In this document: positions 1 to 12,056 of the stretch, in pieces | Numbering within the stretch: the first letter of the stretch is position 1 | Layout: the number at the start of each line of letters is the position of its first letter | From: Scylla paramamosain | Lineage: Eukaryota > Arthropoda > Malacostraca > Decapoda > Portunidae | Direction: 5' to 3' | Length of the DNA: 64,000 nucleotides | NCBI RefSeq assembly: GCF_035594125.1 | Contig: NC_087161.1 | Span: forward strand, 8,669,501-8,733,500 | Notes under the pieces: model-generated | Database searches by the model: none | What the model saw: only the letters and a program-made list of their open reading frames with translations | What the model was told of the DNA's origin: nothing | Position numbers and translations under genes: made by a program

Positions 1-210
1 GCCAGGACTAGGAAACTGGCCAATGCAGCTGTCCTAGTAGGATGTGCTGTACAGAAGACACATCCGTCCAGGCGACTCAGGGTGTAAGTACTAAGGGAGA
101 GAGCAGTGAGACTCCCAACCCCCACGGGAACCAGCCTCGAGGAGCATCTCTACTCCAGATAAAAAAAAAATAAATAAATAAACAAATAAATAAAAAAAAA
201 AATGATGACT
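1..210 (+). other. Unidentified unit ending in an A-rich tail
   Basis: About 160 bases of mixed sequence end in an A-rich tract with TAAA/CAAA steps (about 160-203). That is the shape of the 3' end of a retroposed element. I see no tRNA-like A or B box and no coding frame, so SINE, non-LTR tail or chance are all possible. Confidence 0.25.
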
Positions 211-219
211 TGTTGACTG

Positions 220-450
<231 letters not shown>

Positions 451-788
451 TGGGGCTGGTGTTCTTTTGGTTAGTGTGCTAATTGGCCTTCTGAACCACT
501 TGTGCTCGTTCTGAAGCTTGTCTGTGAGATTGATCGGATGTAAGTTTCTTCCTTTATTATGTTGGTGAGTTTATCATTTATTTGATTTCCTCTGTTGAAT
601 AAGTTTATATTGATAGGGTGGCGTTTGTTAACTGGTGTATTTCTTCGGTTGCCTTAGTGTTGGGGTATGTGTCCGTTAATTGCAAACCTTAGTGTTTTGT
701 TTTGTGTTCGTTGTAGTTTGAGAAGAGCTGATTTGGAGACAGTGTTGAGAGCATACGCTGAGTATGTTAAGATAGGGAGTATGCAGGC

Positions 789-1331
789 TTAATTAGATGT
801 GTTTTTATTGTAGTTTTTAGGTTTTTTGAATCTCCTCATTCGTGAGAGAGCGGTATTTACTTTGTTTTTAATGTGGTTAATGTGCCTGGTGAGTCCTCTC
901 GTGTTAAGGTGGAGCCCCAGGAATGTGCCTTTTTTTGAGTAGTTAATTATTTTGTCGTCTGTTTTCACAGGTTCATGTTTGTTCATGGCGATTGGTAGTA
1001 GGTTCGTGGTGTTTGTTTTAATTTTCCACCGGTACTCGAATTTGTTTATGCTATTAATTTTCTTCCCTATGGTTTTAGCGAACATTTTACGTGATCTACC
1101 AGGATAAGTGATGATCTGTGTCATATCGTCTGCGTAAACAATATTAGTGCTTGTGTATAAAGGGGGTGGGATGTCTGCCGTGTAGATAGTGTAAAGAGTG
1201 GGTGAGAGACAGATTCCTTGAGGGATTTCACTCTGAAGTGGGAATGGCGGACCCTCATAGGTGTTCAGGGATACGTTGACTGTTCTGTTACCTGTGTAGC
1301 GATATAGTAATTTACCAAATGTTTCGGCCAA
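789..1331 (-). pseudogene. Reverse transcriptase fragment (Jockey-like), palm and C-terminal region
   Basis: A 180-codon open frame holds RT motif IPQG (residues 36-39, canonical V/IPQGS; here followed by I-C instead of S-V) and the catalytic YADD (66-69), followed by the FLGLHLN-type thumb segment near residue 137. It polymerises cDNA at a nicked target in active relatives. The fragment lacks fingers and motif A; those lie in other frames upstream (1331-1670), which shows frameshifting. It is part of the 480-2205 element. Confidence 0.75.
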
Positions 1332-1668
1332 CTATAGAGCGTTTATTGTGTATTTTAGGCCTTCATGCCAGACCTTATCAAATGCCTTGTTTACATCTCT
1401 CAACGCGAGGCAGCACTGTTGATTGTTGGCAAGGGCGTTAGCAATGGTTTTTGAAGCTATTGCAATTGCTGTGTATGTAGAGAGGTGGCTTCTAAACCCG
1501 TTTTGGGAGGATGGGAGATTGCTGTTTTGTTCTAGAAATTTCAGGAGTCTAGTGTTGATGATTTTCTCAAAAATTTTACCTAGTACTTCTAGTAATGATA
1601 TAGGTCTATAGTTAACTGGATCAGTAGTTGTTTTGTTAGCTTTAGAGACTGGTTTTATTTTAGAGTGT

Positions 1669-1923
1669 TTAAAGGGGGTTTAGGAAGTGGCTCAGGGAGA
1701 GTGAGGTATTTATCAGTGTGGTGAGTATGTCTGCCAGTTCTGTTAGAGTATTTTGTAAAACAATTTTATTTATGTTACTTTCACTTGGAGTGTTGTTTTT
1801 AAGTCTTTTTATTATTTCCTGAATTTCTTTGGTGATAATTTTTCTGCTGTCAAAGGTGTCGTGATCTGGTGTGGTCAGTGGAATGAAGCGTTCAGGGTTA
1901 TTGTTCATATGATCTTGCACCAT
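1669..1923 (-). pseudogene. RT N-terminal fragment of the same Jockey-like element
   Basis: The 84-codon frame has the segment EIIKRLKNNTPSESN, the equivalent of the K(S/N)xxSPGxDxI block that opens the RT domain in non-LTR elements. Here the usual G-D is replaced by E-S, so the site is degenerate. It lies directly upstream, in sense, of the RT fragment at 789-1331, with frameshifts between. Confidence 0.6.
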
Positions 1924-2376
1924 CTGTTCTGTGACTGGGTCGAAACTAGTATTTATTTATTATTTTTTTTCTGGGCTGTTTTGGAATATTTCCTGCCATA
2001 TTTCTCTGAAAATATGTTCTTTTCTTTATCATAAACTTTGGTTCTATTGTGTAATATATATGTTGGTGGATTTGTTGATCATTTTAGTCTTTTAATTTTT
2101 TTCCAGAATTTTTTTGGGTTACTGTACAGAGTGCTCAACTTTTTCTATTTTGTTATCCCAGTTTTTATTCGCTTGTATTTTGCATTCTTCTTCTAGTTTT
2201 GTTTTGTTTTAAAAACTATGTATTTGGCGTACGTCCATCCGGAGTTGCAACTTTGTGTAAGTTATTTGCGCAAAATTGTATTGTTTTAATTTTGCTGTTT
2301 ATTATAGGTTTATGTATAGTTTTCGTGTTGGCTTTGAGTGTGTGTTTCTTAAGCGCATCTGTTTGTTTTGGTTCAG

Positions 2377-3446
<1,070 letters not shown>

Positions 3447-3506
<60 letters not shown>

Positions 3507-3530
3507 TTATTTATTTATTTATTTATTTTT
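3447..3530. repeat. (TTA)n followed by (TTTA)n microsatellite
   Basis: Trinucleotide TTA repeats to about 3506 pass into TTTA repeats to about 3528. Confidence 0.95.
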
Positions 3531-4100
3531 ATGTTCATATACGTTTAACTCCTTTTCTTGATGCTTTTAATCACAACATTCTGTAAATATGAATGTTTCA
3601 AATATAAGGAATAACAATAAAGGAATGAAAGAGCTAAGATAAAAGGGGTGAAAGGATGAAGGGTTGAGGGGTTGGTGAGTGAATGAGAGAATTGGGGAAA
3701 GGGGGTGGTGGCTGTTCGTTTCCGCCAAGTGAGCCAGGATGCACGTTTTACGCGTTTCCCACTACACCAAAACAATCAGAGCACAGCATGCATTAAGGTT
3801 CATTGGACTCTCAAACATTTTAGCAGCTTACAATGACTACTTGTAATAGGCTGTGGTGAGGTTATTGAGGTTTTCAATAGTGTTTTCATAATTCTGGTGA
3901 AAGATAAAAAAAGAGTTTGCGGTATCAGTTGAAAAAAAGACACTCTTTATGGCTTTTGAAAAATAGCGGTTATGAGAGAAGGACATTCCAGAATAATGAA
4001 TGCCTTTGATCTTCATATGGCATAAAGTTGATCTTCATATGGCATAAAAATTAAGTAGTAAGGTAAGCTAAACCTACAATAACCACCAACTTCATGACAA

Positions 4101-4102
<2 letters not shown>
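3531..4102. other. Unassigned sequence, weak tRNA-like A box on minus strand
   Basis: The minus strand near 3770-3745 contains TGGTGTAGTGG, which fits a pol III A box, but no convincing B box follows within 60 bases. A 20-base tandem duplication (CTTCATATGGCATAAA) lies near 4012-4048. Otherwise nothing is seen. Confidence 0.25.

Positions 4103-4131
<29 letters not shown>
4103..4131. repeat. Poly(A) run
   Basis: A run of about 28 A directly precedes the F1 5'-end fragment at 4140. Confidence 0.9.
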
Positions 4132-4133
<2 letters not shown>

Positions 4134-4139
4134 AGAGAA

Positions 4140-4350
4140 TATAAGATCAGGAGGAGGCAGTAGATACCTGCCGAAACGATAATTATTTCCAGTGAGCTCT
4201 TAACCACTGGATCAAGGGATGCTATGAACTTTTCATTAAACTCAGTGAACGTTTCGCTTCGTGTTTCACAACACAAGAGAACAGTCACAGCCTGCCCTCT
4301 AAAGACAACTCTCTTCCTTCACACAAAACTACATGCACCTAATTACATGC
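4140..4350 (+). mobile_element. F1 retrotransposon, 5' UTR fragment (copy 1)
   Basis: The stretch starting GAGGAGGCAGTAGA and CCGAAACGATAATTA matches, base for base over long runs, the 5' UTR of the F1 copy at 51470 and the minus-strand copy ending at 12056. Shared features are CCAGTGAG, the run TCACAACACAAG, and CCCTCTAAAGACAACTCTC. It breaks off near 4345, where Gypsy-type gag sequence begins. The start codon and ORF are not included. Confidence 0.85.
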
Positions 4351-4439
4351 TGGCTCTCATGGTACATCAGATACAGCAGGCAACACAGCAGACACGGTGG
4401 AACGAGATGCAGGCGATGTAAGACCGGAGCCCGGGATAC

Positions 4440-4875
4440 ATGAACGAGAGCTACGCCCGTGTCCTAGAGGAAATGCAGGAGACCGTCGGCAGTCACTGTG
4501 CCGGGGTCAAGGAGGAACTACAGAAGACTTTGACCGGCATCAAGAGGCAGGTCAGGGAAGCAGTGCGTGAAGTCGGTAAGAGGTGGCGGAGTAGCGCGTC
4601 AACAGGGAGAATTAGCGGGAAATCGTGAGGACGCGTGGGAGCTTGTGTGGGCCACGTGCTCTGTTCCCGCGCTGGGAGGTTGTTCCATCTTCCTTCACCC
4701 TCCCTCGCCCCCAGCTGCGAGAAGAGAGACGGCAGGAGCCGTGGATCGCCTCCTTCTTCCCCGCGGATCGGCCAGCAGAATTTGACGGTAAGGTCCCCTG
4801 GCAAGATTACCAGGCCCAGTTTGAGATGCTGGTGGGGGTGGGACACGGAGAAATGATCCCTGCAGCTCGTCACCA
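4440..4875 (+). pseudogene. Gag N-terminal region, frameshifted
   Basis: From the ATG at 4440 a frame reads an acidic/basic helical segment (MNESYARVLEEMQETVG...) to a stop at 4628. The next recognisable gag block is in another frame: AEFDGKVPWQDYQAQFEML (about 4770-4830), the typical start of the Gypsy gag core. A further frame change is needed to reach the ORF at 4876. At least two frameshifts therefore disable the protein. Assignment to gag rests on the downstream CCHC knuckle and the FDG-W-Y-QFE pattern. Confidence 0.65.
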
Positions 4876-5436
4876 GTGGGCCAGGCAGTGGAGGTCCTGG
4901 GCCATCTGATGCCAGCCCAGAGGGCGTCTTGGAGCGACGTGGTGGAACCCCTGCGTCGCCGCTTTGGCCACCTCCAGGAATCTGAGGTGCACAGGGTGCG
5001 CCTGAAGGTGAGGGTGAAGGACAGACGAGAGCCTCTCACACAATTGACGCAGGAGGTGGAATCCTTAGTCCGCCGAGCTTACCTGACGCCACAGAAGGAC
5101 ATGGTGAGCTTTCTGGCGAGGGACTGCTTCGTGGACGCGCTTCAGGACTCGCAGCTGCAGATCTACGTGAAGCAGGCCCTCCCGAAGGACGTTCAGGAGG
5201 CGCTGACCAGAGCCTCTGAGATGAAGGCTTTCATGAGAACTACAGCTGGCGCTCCGGGGCCGGCGCCGCCCCGTTATGCAGGGGAAGCTGACGCCCTGTC
5301 TCGCCACGTCAGAGCCAGGAGGACGGAGACTCGCAAAGTAGACTACCAGAGGAGGAAGAGCCCTGAGGAGCTCGTCTGCTTGGGGTGTGGCGAACCAGGC
5401 CACCGGAAGAGGCAGTGTGGCCAGCTACGCAGGTGA
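4876..5436 (+). pseudogene. Gag core and zinc knuckle (Gypsy type), partial
   Basis: The 186-codon frame contains a capsid-like helical core (WSDVVEPLRRRFGH near residues 20-33, then a long charged middle) and ends with a CX2CX4HX4C knuckle at C168, C171, H176 and C181. Gag packages the element RNA in cytoplasmic particles. The annotated Met is only the first in the open stretch; the true N-terminus lies upstream in other frames. The frame stops 16 codons before a second knuckle (5479-5520), which keeps C-C-H-C spacing but has an in-frame TAG after its second Cys. Confidence 0.75.
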
Positions 5437-5639
5437 CGCTCGCTGGAGGACACCAGCTGTGCCTTCTTCAACTCTTGTTGTTGGAGCTGTGGCTAGATAG
5501 GACACCGTTCGAGGGATTGCCAGGATCCCAGGGGAGTGGTGGAAGCGAGAAACGCGGCCGGGCTGGGAAGCGGAGTGATGCCTCAGCCTGGGTTTGCACA
5601 GCCCTACCTGGAGTAAGTTGCCGGCTCACAGTCGCGGTC

Positions 5640-6030
5640 ACGGCCGTGCGAGTAGATGGCAAGGTGAATGGACCTCCCGCTCGGCTGGTGGTGGACAACG
5701 GCCTCCGAGAGGACGCTCGTGAGGGAGGACTTGGTGGAGGTGCGCGGCGTGCCGGAGGCGGCACAACGACTGTGTGGCGTCACCGGTGAGTGTCACCATG
5801 CAGGACCCGTGATGGTGAACGTCGGTGTGGAAGGCGTGATGGAGTGCATGCCCTGGAAGAGCCGTGCTTGCTAGGGATTGACTTCCTCGCGAGTAGGAGC
5901 GTGTGCGACTTCGGAGAGGGAAAGTTGAGGGTACGTGGTCAAGAGATGCCCTCGATCCTCGGGGGCAACACTTGGAGCGAGGAGAGTGAGCTGCAGAGCT
6001 TCGGGACTCGTCAGGCAGCTGAAGGGATGT
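5640..6030 (+). pseudogene. Retropepsin-like protease segment, frameshifted
   Basis: One frame reads RLVVDNG at about 5680-5700, where aspartic retropepsins have D-T/S-G; a neighbouring frame continues SERTLVREDLVEV and, further on, LGIDFL (about 5872-5890), the usual C-terminal protease landmark. The Asn in place of Thr/Ser in the active-site triad, plus two or more frameshifts, mean it is inactive. It follows the gag knuckles in the normal order for a Gypsy polyprotein. Confidence 0.55.
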
Positions 6031-6225
6031 AGTGTCGACAGGCGAGAAAGGACCTTCATCCAATCACCGCTACCACTCCGCCATGCCTAGAGGAGTCACT
6101 CTTTGTGGACAAGGACGACGAGAAAACAGCGGAGAGGACGTTATCCTCGCACCTGTAATTTGTATGTAAATCTGTAATGTGACTGTGATGATGTTATTTG
6201 TATTTTTTATATGTATTTTAGCTAG

Positions 6226-6228
<3 letters not shown>

Positions 6229-6287
<59 letters not shown>
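6229..6287. repeat. (GT)n microsatellite
   Basis: About 58 bases of GT repeats just upstream of the purine tract of the LTR element. Confidence 0.95.
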
Positions 6288-6288
<1 letters not shown>

Positions 6289-6310
6289 TAGTTGGGACGA
6301 CTATGTTTTG

Positions 6311-6323
6311 TAGGGAGGGGTAA
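6311..6323 (+). promoter_or_regulatory. Candidate polypurine tract
   Basis: TAGGGAGGGGTAA lies directly before the TGTTAC start of the LTR-like block. That is the expected place for the plus-strand primer in LTR elements. Confidence 0.6.
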
Positions 6324-6550
6324 TGTTACATATGTGCCCCTGAGTGTATGTGTGTATTTCTGTCTGTGCGTGGGTGTGAGTGACCGAGAGAAGAACCAGG
6401 GGACTTGGCGGGATGAGTAACGTAACCCAAGGCGGGTAGCAGCGTCGGTGGCCAGCGTCTCTCCTGCCCATGTGTTGGTGTGTGAAATTTGACCAGCAGC
6501 CGTGCAGAAGTAAGGTGCCGTGTGGAGACTGGAGAGGGGCTTTCGTAACA
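6324..6550 (+). mobile_element. 3' LTR of the Gypsy-type remnant
   Basis: A 227-base block starts TGTTAC and ends GTAACA, a 6-base perfect inverted terminal match of the TG...CA type, immediately after a purine tract. An (AG)n array follows at once, so the outer target duplication cannot be judged. No partner LTR is in the window. Confidence 0.6.
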
Positions 6551-6785
<235 letters not shown>

Positions 6786-7535
6786 ACAGTGAAGTGGTTA
6801 TCATCATAGGTATATGTGATATAAGATCACATATTTTCATGATTATTTTCTCTTCATTATCACATTAAATCTTTAATTTCAAATCACTCAGAGTTTTGCT
6901 TCTCTATCGTTTGTAGAAAATAGATCACGGTTACTCTGGGCCATCCTAATCCTCTATGATTACGGACAGGGCAAGATGAATGTAATAATCTATAGAAATT
7001 AATTTTTCAAGATGTCTTTGTGGTCTTCATAATTCCACATTGCATGTTTATGTTTATTACCATTTTATATATTGCGAGGTCCCTCAACAGATAACACTGA
7101 TACGGTGATACCAATAAATTTACAGGACCTTTGAATTAACTTAAAATACCTAAGTTATTCAAGTTTTCATATTTTTCACCCAAAACGTGCCCCTTTTAAT
7201 TTTGAAAATTGTGATTAGGTGAAACTTTAGTTTTCGTCTTTCTGAGGAATCGTTTGTTGTTGAGGATGAATTATGTGCTCATAGTTTTGCATTAGATCGA
7301 AATATTTTTGTAATTTCTCCTTAAAAATATGTACTTCTGTGCGGAAGATCTTAATCGATTCATCCAAACTGAATTATATAACCATACAATTAACGAGTTT
7401 ATGACTGTACCTTCACTTGAGATTAAAACACTCAAATACCAGCCTTTCTGCTTTGTAAAACTACACTTCTTGTGTGTGTGTGTGTGTATGTGAGTGAGGG
7501 TCACTGACCAAGTGCTCTAGTTTGTGCGCCACCAC
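6786..7535. other. Unassigned AT-rich sequence
   Basis: No gene or repeat recognised, apart from a short (GT)n near 7470-7487. The part 7440-7535 could be the leader of the LTR element on the minus strand. Confidence 0.25.
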
Positions 7536-7847
7536 TGTATCGGACTTTTTGTCCCTCACTCCACTTTTCTGGAGTTGATTACCACCTCTAATCTGAGTTG
7601 ATGATTGTTACTTGCCCAGTCGACTGATGATGCTTGGTCTGTTGGTAGCGTGGAGGACCGGAGTGAGGCGGTGATTCTGGTAGCCTGCAGGTCGTGGGTA
7701 GTTGGTTGATATAGTTGATATATGCGAATAAAAGACACGATGATGAAAGTTGTTCTTGATTTAATAAATGATTGGTTGTACATACTTGATTTGAGACGAA
7801 ATTTTTACGTGACGATTGACTGTTCTCTCTCTTTCTGAAGTGATATG

Positions 7848-7854
7848 ATTTATA
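7848..7854 (-). promoter_or_regulatory. TATA-like box in candidate LTR
   Basis: TATAAAT on the minus strand, about 200 bases downstream of the triple repeat and within the candidate LTR. Confidence 0.35.
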
Positions 7855-8051
7855 ACTGAGCAGCGTCTCTCACTGCTGACTGTGACTGAGCAGAACTGAG
7901 TGAGAGACCAAGACTGACTGCTCGTGACTGAGTGACTGACTGACTCCGACTCTGACTGGGACTGAACTCTGTCTGGACTGAACTCCCGCATGAACTGAGA
8001 GCTCGCTACCATGCGGGCTGTATTTATTTGAGCTAAGTGGATCGCAGATAG

Positions 8052-8251
8052 TTATCCCTAAGGACCGGAAATGGTTGTGAAATTCCCTTGAGAGGTAGAG
8101 AAGGAAGACGAATGCAGATGTTATCCCTAAGGACTGGAAGTGGGAGTGAAATTCCCTTGAGATGTAGAGAAGGGGACCAAACGCAGGTGTTATCCCTAAG
8201 GTCTGGAAGTGGGTGTGAAATTCCCTTGAGAGGTGGAGAAGGGACTGGCTG
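8052..8251. repeat. 69-bp tandem repeat, about 2.9 copies
   Basis: Units start at 8052, 8121 and 8190 with TTATCCCTAAGG, each containing GTGAAATTCCCTTGAGA. Because 69 is divisible by three, both strands show a 23-residue repeat in translation; I regard that as a by-product, not a protein. Confidence 0.9.
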
Positions 8252-8283
8252 GCCATGGTACATGTGGGATGAATATATGAAAC

Positions 8284-8466
<183 letters not shown>

Positions 8467-8484
8467 GATAACAGTAATTGTTAA

Positions 8485-10445
8485 GACTGATACACAAGGG
8501 CAACAATTTTTTTCTTCTTTAAAGAAAAGGCCCACTCAAGGGCCAACTCCCAAAGCGACATCAGATAGAATGATCAAACAACAGTGGATAAGTGTTTTGA
8601 AAGACTCCGGGAAGAGGAAATAAAGATGCAGGAAGGGAGTTTCAGAGTTTACCAGAGAAAGGGATGAATGATTTATAAAACTGGTTAAATATTGCTTAGA
8701 GAGGTGGATAGAACAGGGGTGAGAGAGTCTTGTGCAACGAGGCCGCGAAAGGAGGGGAGGCATGCAGTTACAAAGATCTGAAGAGCAGTTAGCATGAAAA
8801 TAGTGGTAGAAGACAGCTAGGGATGCAACATTGTGGCGATGAGAGAGAGGCTGAAGACAGTCAGTTAAAGGAAAGGAGTTGATAAGACAAAAAGCTTTGA
8901 TTCCACCCTGTCTAAAAGAGCAATATGAGTGGAACTCCCCTATACATGTGAAGGATACTCCATATTTGGACGAATAAAGCTCTTGTACAGAGTTAACATC
9001 TGGAGGATAGGGTGGTGGCGATGATTAGAAAAACTGGCGGAAACGACTTAGAACGGCTAACTACATACAAGCTGTTTTAGCTAAAGCTGAAATGTGAAGT
9101 TTCCAGTATATATTGTAAATAAAGGAGTGACCAAGGATGTTCAGTGTAGAAGAGGGGGACAGTTGAGTGGCATTGAAAAAGAGGGGATAGTTATCTGGAA
9201 GATTGTATCAAGTTGATACATGGAGGAATTGAGTTTTTGAGGCATTGAAGTTTGTTCTGCCCAATCAGAAATTTTAGAGTGATCATAAGTCAGACATTCT
9301 GTGGCTTCACTACTTCCTGAAGGATTGGACATTTACAAAAAGATGTAGGAAAGAGTAGGATGGTAACATCAGCGTAAGAGTGGATATGACAAAAAATTTC
9401 GTTTAGATCATTGATTAATAGGAGGAAGAAAGTGGCTGACAGGACAGAAGCCTGTGGAACACCACTGCTAATAGACTTTGGAGAGGAACAGTGACCATTT
9501 ACTACAGCAACAAAAGAATGGTCAGAAAGGAAATTTGAGATGAAGTTACAGAGAGAAGGATAGATGCTGTAGGACGGTAGTTCGGAAATCAAAACCTTGT
9601 GCCAGACGCGATCAAAAGCTTTTGATATATCTAAAACAACAACGAAAATTTCACCAAAATCCCTAAAAGATAACTAAGACTCAGTAAAGAAAGCCAGAAG
9701 ATCACCAGCAAAGGAGCCTTAACAGAATCCATACTGGCGATCAGATAGAAGGTTGTGAAGTGATAGATGTTTAAGAACCTTCTTCTTGATGACAGATAAA
9801 AAAAAAATAAAATAAAATAAATAAATAAAAATAAAGGCAGGAAATTAAAGCAATAGGAAGGTAATCTCAAGGATCTGAGCGGTCACCCTTTTTAAAACCA
9901 AGTTGAATGTAGGCAAACGTCCAGCAAGAAGGAAAGTTAGATGTTGATAGGCAGAAATGGAAGACAGAATTGGGTGCAAGCACGGAGGCACAGTTTCGGA
10001 GAACAATAGGACGGGCCCCATCAGGTCCATAAGCCTTTCGAAGGTTAAGGTCACTGAAGGCATGGAAAACATTACTGCGAAGGATCTTAATGGGCAGCAT
10101 GAAATAGTCAGAGGGAAGAGGAGAGGGAGAAAAAAGCACTGAATCATCCAAGGTGGGGTTTTAGCAAAGGTTTGAGTGAAGAATTCAGCTTAGGAATAGA
10201 AGAGATGGCGGCGGTTCCATAAAGTTAAAGTAAAGGAGGGTAATATGAAGAAGCAAAGTTATTGGAGATGTTTTGGCTAGGTGCCTGAAATCACGAGAGG
10301 TGTTGGATCTTTCTGTTAATGAAGGAAGAAGAGAGAAGGGAGAAGAGACTTGGCATGATTCCGGGCAGAAATATAAAATGTATGAGTTTCAGCTCAGATG
10401 TTCTTTGTGGGCCACCTCTCTATCATGTGTCGTGCTTTTATGATG
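8485..10445 (-). mobile_element. F1 retrotransposon, RT and 3' part (copy 2)
   Basis: Minus-strand frames at 9141-9332, 9290-9592 and 9845-10151 give parts of the F1 protein: the KAYGPDGA block, the segment from the [16 protein letters not shown] region through SGVPQAS, and the YADV site (canonical YADD, so the catalytic pair is damaged). Many frameshifts break it. The 3' end lies near 8488 next to a (TA)n array; the 5' side is cut near 10440 in the conserved GTGGGCCACCTCTCTATCAT stretch. It is clearly more decayed than the copy at 38455. Confidence 0.85.
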
Positions 10446-11480
10446 CACGATCTTCCTGCGTTCCTAATCTCTAAGACTGGCATTTGTTGGTTGAAGGGAA
10501 TGCATGTAATTTTTTTTTTATGAATTTTATTTAATTTGTATTATTATATACATTTACACTCAGATGATCATATACGGCTTCCGACAACAACGAAAACTAT
10601 GAAAATTGAATTAATCTCTTTTCACACAAATTCTATCAAATATCTCAGAACACTTCACATTACATTTCCGATTCAAATCACTTCACGCAATTAACACTCA
10701 ATGATAAAACACATTCTACTCAGACCCTGCAACTAATATTCAATAAGGAAGCACATCCTACACATACCCAATCCCCCTCTATCAATATATAACACCAGCA
10801 TTTTACTCTTGCTGCATTACGACTGTCTGTCTCTTACTGGAACTGTGACAGGCGGCTTGTCCATCTTGACAAACTGGTTTGACAGCTGTCTAGCTTGTTT
10901 CTGTTTCTTTCTGTCTATTCCTGTCTCCAACACCTTATCATATATACGTGATGTTAGAGCTACTTTTTGCCCCAACATGACATTCGTTGCCATAAGATTT
11001 ATTTTCCAGTACTTCGATCGTACGGTTTATTTTCCTACAACTCTCAATAAAGTTAATTTTCGAGTAACTTCGGTACATCACATCTTCATCTAATCTGGAA
11101 AAAGGACACTGCATTTCCTGTGGTGTGCTGGTTGTCCGTTTTGTCCACGTTCTTTGCTTCCAGTGATCTCTGCTTCCCTTATGTTTTAATTTAGTGAGAG
11201 CCACCTCTGTATCTCTTCTTGTAATCTGCTGCTAATCTCCGCATCTTTTAGTCTTGTGATGACTCACCGCATCTTGTTGTTCTTCTCCGTGATCACGTCC
11301 TGTCACTTATCTATCAGGGTGGTGATAGCTTTTTGTAATCTTGGTATCTGTTTTCATGTTTATTATCTTCTTCCCACATTTATTCTTTCTACTTTCTTAC
11401 TTTCTTCTTCATTTTTTCGTATATAATTATTCCTTTTCTTGCGTGTTTCATATCTTATTGATTCTTGGGTTACAACACAT
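10446..11480. other. Unassigned sequence
   Basis: No known domain. The minus strand from 11400 to 10940 has a moderately open, lysine- and arginine-rich reading (88 codons at 10938-11204) that I cannot assign; it may be a decayed ORF1 of some retroelement. Confidence 0.25.
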
Positions 11481-11554
11481 GTAAGAACATAAGAATATAA
11501 AAAAATAGAGAAGCTGCAAGAAGCTATCAGGCTGGCAGTCCCTGTATGAAACAT
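11481..11554 (-). mobile_element. CR1 3'-end fragment
   Basis: On the minus strand TTTCATACAGGGACTGCCA through GCAGCTTC to TTCTTATGTTCTTA matches the extreme 3' end of the CR1 copy ending at 26887, including the 8-base TTCTTATG repeat. It interrupts F1 copy 3 at the sequence TTCCTCCTA. Confidence 0.8.
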
Positions 11555-12056
11555 AGGAGGAAATAGAAAAGGGGATACTGTCAGTTGCCTCAGACACTTG
11601 TGTTTCGATGAGGAAAATAAGATGAGGTTTAGGAGAGAAGAGATGGTGTTCTACAGAAGGAAAATTAGATCTAAGGCCGCGACTGATGCAAAAGTTAATG
11701 AAGAAAAGTCGTGGGCGGTGTCAAGATACTTAAGGTCGATACAATAGCAGTCCGGTCTGGGGACATTTCTGGTGCCCTGCCCAGACGGGGACTCCGAGGC
11801 TGGTGTGGGAGTCATTATATTTAATTTTGAATTTTGAGTGAAGGTTGTACGTGTAATTAGGCGTAAGTAATTTTGTGTGAAAGAAGAGTTATCTTTAGAA
11901 GGCGGCTGTAACTGGCCCCTTGTGTTGTGAGACACAAAGGGAAACGTTCAATGAGGTCACAGCTGGGCTATCGATAAGCTCACAGCACCCCCTGATCCAG
12001 CGCTTCGGACCTCACTAGGAGTGTTTATCGTTTCCGCAGGTGTCTACTGCCTCCTC
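11555..12056 (-). mobile_element. F1 retrotransposon, 5' end fragment (copy 3)
   Basis: The minus strand starts with GAGGAGGCAGTAGACACCTG at 12056, carries the F1 5' UTR, and reaches an ATG at 11815 opening MTPTPASESPSGQGTRNVP, the same N-terminus as the copy at 51696. The endonuclease start follows for about 80 codons, with frameshifts, until the CR1 fragment at 11554. It confirms where F1 translation starts and that the UTR is about 240 bases. Confidence 0.85.

Larger units (their letters stand above)
480..2205 (-). mobile_element. Jockey-type non-LTR retrotransposon, 3' part, decayed
   Basis: Reading the minus strand from 2205 down, successive frames give a linker ([12 protein letters not shown] near 2110), the RT N-terminus, the NYRPISLLEVLGKIFEKI block (about 1605-1560), an AFDKVWHEGLKY-like block (about 1390), IPQG and YADD, then a C-terminal TEEIHQLTN-type segment before 480. 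This order is that of Jockey-clade reverse transcriptases. Several frameshifts and stops separate the blocks and no endonuclease domain is visible upstream, so it is a 5'-truncated dead copy. It belongs to a different family from F1 and CR1 in this window. Confidence 0.8.
4360..6550 (+). mobile_element. Gypsy-type LTR retrotransposon remnant: gag, protease, 3' LTR; pol absent
   Basis: In order I see gag with a CCHC knuckle (to 5436), a second knuckle (5479-5520), a protease-like segment (about 5640-5960), a GT repeat, a purine tract (TAGGGAGGGGTAA, 6311-6323) and an LTR-like block with TGTTAC...GTAACA ends (6324-6550). Reverse transcriptase, RNase H and integrase should lie between protease and the purine tract, but only about 350 non-coding bases are there. 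No 5' LTR is recognisable upstream of 4360, where the F1 fragment ends. This is either a pol-deleted non-autonomous form or an internally deleted dead copy. Confidence 0.7.
7536..8262 (-). mobile_element. Candidate LTR (minus strand) with triple repeat in U3
   Basis: On the minus strand the block starts TGTACC at 8262 and ends GATACA at 7536 (imperfect inverted ends, TG...CA rule). One base beyond lies TGGTGGCGCACAAAC (about 7534-7520), which starts TGG as a tRNA primer binding site should. Reading 5' to 3', it has three 69-base repeats, then TATAAAT (7854-7848), then a CAGT/CAGTC-rich R/U5-like stretch. No internal coding region follows, so it would be a 5' LTR with a truncated interior. Plausible but not proven; there is no second LTR to compare. 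Confidence 0.45.
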
